A stretch of 64,000 nucleotides of DNA. Source: Magnetococcales bacterium (lineage in GTDB: Bacteria > Pseudomonadota > Magnetococcia > Magnetococcales > JADFWU01). The DNA is taken from positions 1 to 64,000 of the forward strand of contig JADFWU010000016.1 in the NCBI GenBank assembly GCA_015234045.1, read 5' to 3'. The notes below the pieces were generated by a model that made no database searches, was not told where the DNA came from, and saw only the letters and a list, made by a program, of their open reading frames with translations. Both the position numbers and the translations under genes were made by a program. Position 1 is the first letter of the stretch, and every line of letters starts with the position of its first letter. Shown one piece after another: positions 16,129 through 25,900 of the stretch.

Positions 16129-16581
16129 ATGGATGAAAAGGGCTTTAATGCGCTTTTGTCAGGTCGATTTGATGGCATGGTCCGGCTTCAGGATGTGGAC
16201 CAACTCAAAGAAAAGATCACCGCGACAAATGGCTGGTATGTGGTCGATCCCGGTGATTCCACGTCCAACAACACCCCTGTTGACGGTATTGAAGCACGTC
16301 AACAATTGGATACCATGGTAGAAGAGATCCTCACCGAGGAACGCGGCATCTGGACAACCATGATCTACGCAAACACCATTGAAGATCCCCTGTTGATCAA
16401 GGTATTCCATCCCCGCCGGGCGGGTTGTGGTTGTGGACCGAGCATGGGCATCGTGCCTTGGCGGGTTTTTTCCCGCGTGGAGCCTGAATTGGTGCCTGAA
16501 TGGCAACCCAAAGAGAGCTGTCGTTTGCCCGACAACAGCGATAAAACAGGAGAACAACCCTGGTGGAAGAAAATGTTTTAG
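16129..16581 (+). CDS. Hypothetical protein
   Basis: A 150-residue, probably cytoplasmic protein that I cannot place in a family. Visible features are an acidic N-terminal half (QLKEKITATNGWYVVDPGD, EARQQLDTMVEEILTEERG), then HPRRAGCGCGPSMGIVPWRVF with a Cys-Gly-Cys pair, and a W-rich basic end (QPWWKKMF). ATG 16129 has AAGGATGACAATAG. Its last 19 bases overlap the GTG start of mutT, so the two are translationally coupled. The context suggests a housekeeping rather than exported role. Confidence 0.7.
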   Translation: MDEKGFNALLSGRFDGMVRLQDVDQLKEKITATNGWYVVDPGDSTSNNTPVDGIEARQQLDTMVEEILTEERGIWTTMIYANTIEDPLLIKVFHPRRAGCGCGPSMGIVPWRVFSRVEPELVPEWQPKESCRLPDNSDKTGEQPWWKKMF

Positions 16582-16982
16582 CACAAAGGCCCGTAATTTT
16601 GGTGGTGGCGGCACTGATTCGCAACAGTGAAAGACAGGTCCTACTCACCCAACGCGCCCGACATTCCCATTTGGAAATGCACTGGGAGTTTCCCGGCGGC
16701 AAGGTTGAACCTGGAGAGACACCGGAACAAGCACTGATTCGGGAAATAAAAGAAGAGGTTGGCTTAACGATTGACGACCTTAATCCATGGCGTTTCGTCT
16801 CGTATGGTTACACCAGTTTTCACCTCTTGATGCCAGTATTCGAAGTAGGCAAATTCTCAGGCACACCACACCCTTGTGATCCAAAAGTACGTGATGCTGG
16901 TTGGTTTTCCCTGCAAAAAATGGCACAAATGGACTTCCCACCCGCAGACAGGCCGTTGTTGAGTGCCTTAGGCCTGCGTTAA
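16563..16982 (+). CDS. mutT: MutT-type 8-oxo-dGTP diphosphatase
   Basis: A 139-residue Nudix hydrolase that removes oxidised dGTP from the nucleotide pool. The Nudix box is perfect: GGKVEPGETPEQALIREIKEEVGL fits GX5EX7REUXEEXGU, and MHWEFPGGK precedes it as in MutT. The C-terminal PPADRPLL is typical of MutT. The start is GTG at 16563, overlapping the upstream unknown gene by 19 bases; an internal start would cut the first beta strand (ILVVAALIRN). Length equals E. coli MutT-like proteins. A different, IPP-isomerase-like Nudix protein lies at 30400. Confidence 0.9.
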   Translation: MEENVLAQRPVILVVAALIRNSERQVLLTQRARHSHLEMHWEFPGGKVEPGETPEQALIREIKEEVGLTIDDLNPWRFVSYGYTSFHLLMPVFEVGKFSGTPHPCDPKVRDAGWFSLQKMAQMDFPPADRPLLSALGLR

Positions 16983-17049
16983 ACTGTCGGCGTAATCATA
17001 CCGTAACCCACTCTCAGGCTCTGCCCTGGGCCTGCGATACCAAGGTGCC

Positions 17050-17319
17050 ATGAAGGCCTATTTACAACGTGTAAACCCGGAAAACCAGTCAGTCTGGTTC
17101 TACTCCATCCAGATTCAACAGGATCTTTTGGGTCATTGGCAGGTGGTACGCAACTGGGGAAGCTTTGGCGCTGGCGGCACCATGAAACAAACACCGTTTG
17201 ATACCATGGACAAGGCCCTGACGTTTATGGAACGCCTTCGCAATGAACTGGTGCGTAAAGGGTATAAGGTCGTGATGCAAGAAGGCTTTTCTGCTCACCG
17301 AGCCAACCCATCATCTTGA
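17050..17319 (+). CDS. WGR-domain protein
   Basis: An 89-residue protein consisting of a single WGR domain: VWFYSIQIQQDLLGHW opening, WGSFGAGG (the eponymous motif, here with S for R), then TFMERLRNELVRKGYK. WGR domains occur in PARPs and in small bacterial proteins, often tied to DNA or nucleotide transactions; the stand-alone role is not established. ATG 17050 has AAGGTGCC. It lies 67 bases after mutT and 22 before the metallo-hydrolase, likely one transcript. Confidence 0.85.
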   Translation: MKAYLQRVNPENQSVWFYSIQIQQDLLGHWQVVRNWGSFGAGGTMKQTPFDTMDKALTFMERLRNELVRKGYKVVMQEGFSAHRANPSS

Positions 17320-17341
17320 TTGTTACCGAGGATTTCAGATC

Positions 17342-17971
17342 ATGTCCATCATCCATCAATCCATGGAAACCGGCCCACTACAGGTGAATTGCCAAATTAT
17401 CGGCAACACCGAAACCGGACAAGCGGTGTTGATTGATCCAGGTGGTCACGCTGATCAGATTCTGGCGACACTGGAACGTCTCTCCCTCAAACTGACCGAT
17501 ATTGTCAACACCCACGGCCACTTTGATCACCTCGGTGCCGTTGCGGCCCTACAGGAGAAAACCGGCTGCACCTTCTGGATTCATCCTGAAGATCAATTCC
17601 TGGTACAGAACGCTCCTCAACATGCGGCAACCTGGGGTATTTCATTCGACAAAGTACCCAGCATGGATAAAGATCTCAGCCATGGTCAAACCCTGGAATT
17701 AGCGGGCATCACCCTGACCGTCATTCACACACCCGGCCACACACCCGGCGGTGTCTGTCTGCGTTGGAACGACAATCTCGCGGTAGGCGATACGCTGTTT
17801 GCTGGCTCCATCGGCCGCACCGATCTCCCCGGCGGTAATCATTCACAACTTCTGAGCAGCATCCGCGACCGACTTCTCACCCTTCCCCATACCATCAACT
17901 GCTTCCCTGGTCATGGCCCAGCCACTACCATTGGACAGGAACGCAATTTTAATCCGTTTTTGACTTCTTAA
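17342..17971 (+). CDS. Glyoxalase II-like metallo-beta-lactamase-fold hydrolase
   Basis: A 209-residue MBL-fold enzyme of the YcbL/glyoxalase II type. The metal-binding motif THGHFDH sits near residue 59, with HTPGHTPGG (His near 130), AVGDTLFAGSIGRTDLPGG (Asp near 149) and CFPGHGPATT (last His near 190). Family members hydrolyse S-lactoylglutathione or related thioesters with two Zn or Fe ions. It is short, lacking the C-terminal helical domain of classical GloB. ATG 17342 follows GAGGATTTCAGATC. Its stop overlaps by four bases the stop of the convergent SLC13 gene. Confidence 0.9.
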   Translation: MSIIHQSMETGPLQVNCQIIGNTETGQAVLIDPGGHADQILATLERLSLKLTDIVNTHGHFDHLGAVAALQEKTGCTFWIHPEDQFLVQNAPQHAATWGISFDKVPSMDKDLSHGQTLELAGITLTVIHTPGHTPGGVCLRWNDNLAVGDTLFAGSIGRTDLPGGNHSQLLSSIRDRLLTLPHTINCFPGHGPATTIGQERNFNPFLTS

Positions 17972-19803
17972 AAAGGCCAGAATAGAGGAATCAATAAAGT
18001 AGCCACCCCCCAATGAAGCAGATTGAGAGGAACACCTACTTTAATGAAATCTTTAAAATCATACCCTCCAGAGCTGTAAACCAATAGGTTGGTCTTATAC
18101 CCAAAAGGCGTGGAAAATGCGGCGTTCGCGCCAAAAATGACGGCAATCAAAAACGGCAAACTGCTCACATCCATGGTATGTGCAATACTGATCCCCACCG
18201 GCGCAAACAGGATGGCTGTGGCATTGTTGGAGATGATGTTGGTGAACGTGGTCACCAACAATCCAAACAGCGCCAAAGCCAGAAGAGGACGTGTGGGATC
18301 GACGATACCCAAAAATCCTTGAGCCAGTAGCTGATCAGCTTGGCTCGCTTGCATGGCATCGCCCAGCGCAAGAGAAGCCGCGATAAGAAGGACCACCTTG
18401 GCCGGAACAGCACCATATCCCTGAGACGCGGTAATACACCCGGTAGCAATGGTTAAAAATGCACCAACAATAGCCAAGATTGGCATGACGCTACTCTTAA
18501 AAGCCGCAATAGCTATGATTGACCCAAGAATGGTCAATGCAAGTTTGGACTTTCGGGGATTGGTAACCCCTTTGCTCGCCTGCATATAGAGATGGTAATT
18601 GCTACTGCTTGTCAGGCGCTGGAGATTCTCTTTCTCTCCTTCAACGACAAGCAATGTACCCGCGCGCAACGGTTGCTCAAAAAGTCGCCCTGAAAAATCT
18701 TGAGAACGCCGATGAATGGCCGTCACAAAAACCCCGTTGAGTTGCTGAAAACGGGTATTGGACAACGCTCTGCCGATATAACGGGAATCGGGCGTGATAA
18801 CAAGCTCTGCTGTGGACCAAATGCCCCTCTCATCCGCACTTGGGGATCGTCGTCCAGGCACTTTTGGAATTAATGACAGCCCTACTTTCCTTTCAGCTTC
18901 TTTAAGCTTTTTCAAAGTGCCCATCATCATGAGGACATCGCCTGTCTCTGAGATGGTTTGCCGTTTTTTTTCCGATGCCACCTCCTGCCCATCACGAATC
19001 AGACGGTGCAACTTTAACCCTTTCAGACTCTCTTCCAGTGTTTCTCCGTAAGGACGACCAACCAAAGAAGCATTTTCACTTACCTCAAGTTCCGCTGTAA
19101 ACAGACGGGGCTTAAAGAGGCTCTTACCATCAGAATCTGATTGATCTGGTAGAAGTTTTGCTACCGCAAACGGAAGATAAAGAAAACCCATCACCATGAG
19201 TAGCAGTGCAACAGGTGTCAGGGTAAACATGCCGATCCCCTCAACACCCGCTCTATTGGCAAAATCTGCCACAAGGATGTTGGTGGAACTGCCAATCAGC
19301 GTGCATGACCCTCCCAAACTGGCGATAAAGGCAATAGGCATCAACATCCGCTTGGGTGGCGCGTCCATCTCCTCAGAAAGAGCGAGCAGAATCGGAATAA
19401 AAATGACAACGACTGGCGTGTTATTGACAAATGCACTCAAAAGCCCTGAGAGCGCCATAGCCAAAAACAACCCTTTAACCCAAGAACCCTGTGCAATTTG
19501 TCCGATCCATTGCGCCACTGGTTCCAAAGCACCCGTGCGAGACACGCCTTCCCCTACGATAAGCAATGCCACCACCGTGGCCAGTGCAGAATTCGCAAAC
19601 CCCTTGAGAAGCGTTAACGGATTAAAGAAAGCGCCCTGCGAATTTGGAAGCGGCATGGGATAGAGGGTAAAAATCGCCAGCAAAAGCGCCAGAAGTCCGA
19701 ATGAAATCAAATCAACCGAAATGCGCCCCATGGCAAACATGATCACCGCCAGGACCAACACGGAGAGAATAAGCCATGAATGGGGAAGTGTGGACAAGAT
19801 CAT
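17968..19803 (-). CDS. SLC13/DASS-family permease with two RCK_C domains
   Basis: A 611-residue inner-membrane transporter. N-terminal transmembrane helices (about 1-200) include the FVNNTPVVVIFIPI and GGSCTLIGSSTNILV repeats that hold the substrate and sodium sites. Two cytoplasmic TrkA-C/RCK_C domains lie at about 215-300 and 315-400, and a second membrane half contains FTNIISNNATAILFAPV. Family members move anions such as dicarboxylates or sulfate, coupled to sodium or protons; the substrate is not deducible here. It is convergent with the MBL hydrolase and single-gene. Start ATG at 19803. Confidence 0.9.
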   Translation of the reverse strand: MILSTLPHSWLILSVLVLAVIMFAMGRISVDLISFGLLALLLAIFTLYPMPLPNSQGAFFNPLTLLKGFANSALATVVALLIVGEGVSRTGALEPVAQWIGQIAQGSWVKGLFLAMALSGLLSAFVNNTPVVVIFIPILLALSEEMDAPPKRMLMPIAFIASLGGSCTLIGSSTNILVADFANRAGVEGIGMFTLTPVALLLMVMGFLYLPFAVAKLLPDQSDSDGKSLFKPRLFTAELEVSENASLVGRPYGETLEESLKGLKLHRLIRDGQEVASEKKRQTISETGDVLMMMGTLKKLKEAERKVGLSLIPKVPGRRSPSADERGIWSTAELVITPDSRYIGRALSNTRFQQLNGVFVTAIHRRSQDFSGRLFEQPLRAGTLLVVEGEKENLQRLTSSSNYHLYMQASKGVTNPRKSKLALTILGSIIAIAAFKSSVMPILAIVGAFLTIATGCITASQGYGAVPAKVVLLIAASLALGDAMQASQADQLLAQGFLGIVDPTRPLLALALFGLLVTTFTNIISNNATAILFAPVGISIAHTMDVSSLPFLIAVIFGANAAFSTPFGYKTNLLVYSSGGYDFKDFIKVGVPLNLLHWGVATLLIPLFWPF

Positions 19804-19991
19804 GATCTAAACCGCAGCACCTATCTCAGCATTGCAATAGGCAGGCGGCCTCCTGTATGGCTGGTGGTCTATGGTTCATGATTCACCCTTGGCACCATGG
19901 AATGAATAGATTATTTCCCTCGATAGTCCATTCACTCCAAGGCCCTAATTCAACAGGGTATCGTCAATCCAAAACAATCGCCACACCTAAA

Positions 19992-22900
19992 TCAATTCCG
20001 GCTGATTGAATAGATCAGAACCGGCTCAATTGGATAGTTGGCCATAGGTGCTGCATTTGAGTCTTCCCCTGTTGTCTCAACCGCAGCAATCGTATCTACC
20101 ACATCCAAGCCGTCCGTTACCTGACCAAAAACCGCATAACCAGGCGTAACACCCAGTTGATAGTCCAAGAACAGATTATCTTTATGATTGATGAAAAATT
20201 GTGATGTTGCGGTATCCGCACCTGATTGACGCGCCATGGCAATGGTTCCGCGCAGGTTTGACAGCCCATTGGTCGCTGCTTCGTTCACAATAGACGCATT
20301 GGGCGTTTTATAAAACGGAACCAAATCACCGCCAGAGTATTTAAGCTCGAACCCGCCGCCCTGTATCATGAAGTCCTGGATAACTCTGTGGAATATCATA
20401 TAGCTATAATATCCACTATCTACATATTCCAAAAAGTTGGCTACAGTGATTGGCGATTTATCAGGGTAGAGTTCCAAAGTGATTGCACCCAGGCTGGTTG
20501 CAATCGTCACATCAACAGGCTCAACCGTAACCCCCAATGAAAGAGGCACACCATTCGCCGACACATTGGCCTCGCTGACCTCCAGCACACTATAGTCACC
20601 GTCTGAATCCACATCCACACGATAGCTGGCCGCACTATTCAATCCTGTCACGGCAAAGGCACCGTTTGAGTCCGCCACCACCGCATCAACAAAATCACCC
20701 ACACTATCATGAATCAACACCAACGCACCCGCACCGTTCTCAATGGTGCCAACAATGCTACCCGCGCCAGACTCCAGCTCCAACAGCAAGCCGGTTTGAT
20801 CCCCTGAAGCCAGTGACAATCCTTGTAACCCTGCAACATCACGCCCCTTTCTGGCTTCCAGGTTATACGTCCCACTGGCGGACAGACCGGTTATTTCAAA
20901 AGAGCCATCCTGTGCTGTTACGGCACTACCCGCGATTTTCAGTGTGTCATCCCATGCCTGGACGGTTACACCCGGTGTGACAACACTATTGGTCCACACA
21001 TCACCGGCAATTATCCGACCAGCACTCATGGCGATGGACAGGTTGGCAATATTGGAAAGAATCGTCACCCGACCTGCGTTTTCATGAGACACCTGCCAGC
21101 TGGAACCACTGTAGTACAAATCCACCAGATCTGGCGCAGAAACTGAGAGAGAGTATGATCCTGACGGCACACCGGTTATTTGAAAATCACCATTGCCACT
21201 GCGTTTGGTCTGAGCATAACTGCCACTGTCGGAAATCGCTGTGATGGTGACCACCTGATCAGCCAAGGCATCGGGAATACCAGTCAAACTCCCGGAAATG
21301 GTCAGACTCTGACTGGTTGTCAGATTCATATCCAAACCGTTGAGCGTCTCTCCCTCATCCAATGAAAGCCGTGTTGCAGTAACCGGTGTACGCACCACAC
21401 CTGCTTGACTGAAATAATAGCGCCCGGATTTTGTCTCAACAGCTAAAATGAGATCATCAGCAGGCAGAATACCGCGCAAAGTGAAGTCATCCGAACCATA
21501 TCCCGAACCATATATTGTATCGGTTATCTGCTGATCATTGGTGCTGCTCCATGCTTCAATCTGAGCCTGTTCATTACTGGTCAGGCCATAAATAACACCG
21601 TCAAGACGACCACCCTCAAGCAAACTGAAATTGATATTGCTGCGACTACCACCGGTGAGATCCACCAGCTGCGGTGCCACTCCACGTTCTGGCACCTCAA
21701 CGGAGACACGATAATCCTCTACGCTATGCAATCCTGAGAACACATAGCCACCCTCATTTTCAATAGGCACGGAAACAAAGTGATTCTGCACGTTCGACCA
21801 GGCGTTAACGCGACCGGTAACAGCGTCTGGCAAGTTACTGACAGTGCCGCTCACTGAACGCCCACTACTCAGGAAAACATCAACATCACTTTGTGATTCC
21901 GACTCCAGATTGAAGCGCATCGCATCAATAAAGGTCGTCAACCCGCTCGCACTATAGTATCCACCAGGCTGATAATCGCTTTCGACAAACAACCGGTAAT
22001 CTGAAGCGGGAGGCAGGCCTTTGATGGCAAAGCTACCGCTGGAATTCAGCATCACACGACCACCTCGACTCAACCGAGAGGACCACGCTTCCACAACAAC
22101 CGGTCCTTGACTGACACCCGAAACGGTACCGGAAATGGACATACCATCAGACAACGCCACATGCACATCTCTGGACGTGGTCAGATCAATCTGTGCTGCC
22201 CGTTGCTCACCCGCTGGAGACAACCCGTCACCTGCATAGAATCCACCAACCTGATCTCCGTTTTGCGGCGTGATCATCACCTGATAGTCATCCGCTGAGA
22301 TCAAACCAGTCAGCATTGCGCTAACCGAAGTGTTGAGCGCGGTCACCGTAGTCCAAACAAAACTGCCAGAGTGGTCCGAATAGGCCATGACATCGAACAT
22401 ATCACCCGGCTGTGTACCAGTCAGATTGACCGTTAACGAGATCCCCTCTTCCACTTGGATATTGATACCGCTGATATCATGCTCTGACAGATCCAACAGT
22501 GTGGCCTGATCCCACGCTCTCAAAGGTGTGGGTAAGCCATCGACCACACCCTGCCAATAGCCATCTGCATAACGTTCGGCAGTGACAAAAAGACGGTAGT
22601 CGCTGGCCGGTTGCATATTCTCGATAGTAAACGGTGCGAACGCACTTTCCGCCGTCAGGGTGAGGGTACGCGCAATGGATTTACTCTCTGACAACGCAGA
22701 GATAATCAGCTGATCTCCCGTACTCAACCCACTGACCATGCCAGAAATCGCATAACGCGCTTCCGCCACGTCCACGGTAAAGCTTTGTTGCAGGGTATTG
22801 CCATCCGACCCGGTCACTGTGAGCGTTACAGTCTGCGAACCGGGTTGCTTAAACGTATATATGACCTGTGAACCACTGCGGGTATTGCCATCTTCAAAGA

Positions 22901-25900
22901 GCCAAAGATAATCGGTCACTTCACCGCCTGCTTGCAGGGCATTGGCTTGGAAGATCTGAGCCTTAGACGCACGTGCCTCGGTTGGCAATACCATATCTTT
23001 GATGACAATTGTGCCTGGAGGACCAATATCACCATCATCTCTTTCCAGGGCATACAACTTGGTAAGTGTTGCACCGGAACTCATGGTAAACGTATCGGAA
23101 ACATCCAGATATCCACTGACATCAGTGGTCAGTGTTCGGCTACCACTTGCCAAGGCCAGTGAAAAGCGACCACTGGTATCGGTTTGGATGGTCTCACCCC
23201 CAACAGTGACCGTGACATCCGCCATACGGTGCAGATCAAGGCTGTTAAACAGCACGCCATTGACTACACCCTCTCCAACACCCACCACGATATCGTCTTG
23301 CGCTGGACTGCCCAACGCAAAGAGTCGCATATCACTATCACTGTTACCCGCCGCATCAATCGCACGCGCTTTAATGGTGTAGAAATCGGAAGGCAAAGAT
23401 CCACCCCCCGTCACCACGGCGGATGAAAGGTTCAGCGACCAACCATAAACACCATTGCTACCAGAGAGGGAATCCACATCAATCCAGGCGGATTCCTGTG
23501 TCCATTGATAGCGGCTACTACTGTCATGCCTGAGTTGAAATTGTCCGTTGGATATCTGCACGTGAACAGTTGGCATCGCGCCACCAACGTCAGACACCGC
23601 ACCGGAAATCAAAGGAAAAGCACTGCTTGATGACAGTATTTCCTGATCAACAGGCGTGGTAATGGAAACCACTGGATCAGTGTCATCCACTGTAAACACA
23701 GCACTTTTGACACCCTGACTATACCCGCCGCCATCAATGGCGAAATAACGCAACGTGGTCGTTTGAGAGAGCACAAACGGCGCACTGTATTTGGGACTGG
23801 ATGTGGTAGGTGACGTACCATTTGTGGTGTAGTGAATAGCCGTACACCCCAAAGCAGAAGCGTATTCACAGTCAAAGGAGACAGTAACAGGCTCTGCAAA
23901 GACACCCGGCGTTGGTGAAATAACTGCCGCCGGACCAGACAGTGAGAGCACTGTAATGGAAAAAGGATCAAGAATGGCTGTTGCCGTACCATCGGAAACC
24001 GTGATGGTCACATCATAAGTGGTTCCGGCTGTCTGAGGTGTACCGGTAATTTTTCCGGTACTGGTATTGAATGATGCCCAAGCTGGCAGGTTTTCGACTG
24101 TAAATGTCAGGCCCTGTCCATCCACATCCAGCACATCCGGCTGAAAACTGTAGTCTCGACTCGCCTTGATTGTCGTAACCGGCGAACCGCTGATTATCGG
24201 TACATCGTTAACAGGCTCTATGATAATTTCATAGCTGTGATTTTCAGCATCCGACGTGTTGGCTTTGTAGGTAATGGTATCCACGCCATTGGCATTGGCG
24301 AACGGCGTATAAGTAAACGCGCCCGTACTGGTATTGAGGTCTGAGATAATCCCTTTTTCCGGCTGTCCTGTAATGGCATAGGCATACGGCTTGGTGGCAC
24401 CATCCGGTGGTGGCAATACGCCGCTTCCGCCGTTATCTTCGATCAAATAAAGCTGTGTGTCATTCTGAACCAGATCCAGATCCTGTCCACCTGAAGTGGT
24501 TGTAATTACGATGGGACGATAGTGATCCCCGGAAATACCGAGACCAAGTTGGCTGACATCATTGCGGCCCCATCCCAGTACATGGCCATCACTACGCAGT
24601 ACCAGGGTATGATCCCAGGCATCCAGAATGATACCGCTGATCAAACCGGGAATCTGAGCAGGAAAAAACGTGGAATCCTGGTTGTCCGTACCCAGTTGAC
24701 CATATCGATTATCACCCCAACCATAGCCCGTACCATCGGTCAGTAAAGCCACAGAGTGGTTGCGTCCACCAGCCATGACATGGACATCGTACAGACCCGG
24801 CACCAAGGTTGGTGCGGTCCGGTCCATATAATCTCCCAGTCCCAACTGGCCATAGTGATTGGCACCCCATGCGCGAATGCGCGCGCTGTCGGTCTTCACC
24901 ATCGTATGGCGCTCACCCGCTGCAATGGCGGTAATGTTACCCAGACTTGGCACCGCTGTTGGTTGGTCGGCGATTACCGTATGCCCTAACCCCAACTCAC
25001 CCCGACTGTTCTCGCCCCAACTGTACACCACACCATCGGAAGTCAACGCCACACTGTGCAAACTGCCTGTAGCAATCTCCACAACCCTGGAAAGACCACT
25101 CACCTCCGCTGGCGTTGAGGTAGATATCCGGCTACTGTTACCCAACTGTCCGTTACCGTTATAACCCCAACTCCACACCACACCACTGGATTGCAGAACC
25201 ATTACATGTCCGGCACCCGCTTCAATCTCTATCAGATCAGTGGGCAGTCCGGTAATCTTGACCGGTATACTCAGATCCTGTGTACCACTGGCGGTTAAAT
25301 AACCAAAAGCGTCCCAACCCTGAATCCATACCGTGCCATCTCTTTTCAAAATCGCCGAAAAGCCTTCATCCGGATCCAAACCACCGACACTGACTTGACT
25401 GACATTCTGAAATTGGGTGCTCTTTTCCGGTCTGCCAATCTCATCAATACCGGTTACACCCGTCTGACTCTGTGCATTAAACCCCCACCCCCACAGATCA
25501 CCGTCATCGGAAACCGCCAGACTGTGTGGACCGGCGGAAAGCGTGGCTGTGGTTGTCACCGGGATGCTACTGCCAGGCACCACGGCGGTAGTAAGCGAAA
25601 AAATCTCTTCGGTATCAATAGGATTAACTACTGGTGCAGGCTCACTGAGATTGGTGGTGGTCGTGTTACCCAACTGACCGGAATTGTTACCACCCCAGGA
25701 GTACAGTTCACCTTGATTTGTCTGCGCGATAAAATGGTAACCACCGGCACTGATTTTACTGATACCCGTCAACGTACTGATCTGGGCAGGCGTATTGGTT
25801 TTGGTCTTATGACCTAGCCCCAACTGACCATAGTTGTTCTGTCCCCAGCTCCAGAGAGTGCCATCCTGACGCAATACTACTGAAGAGCCCGTACTTGCCG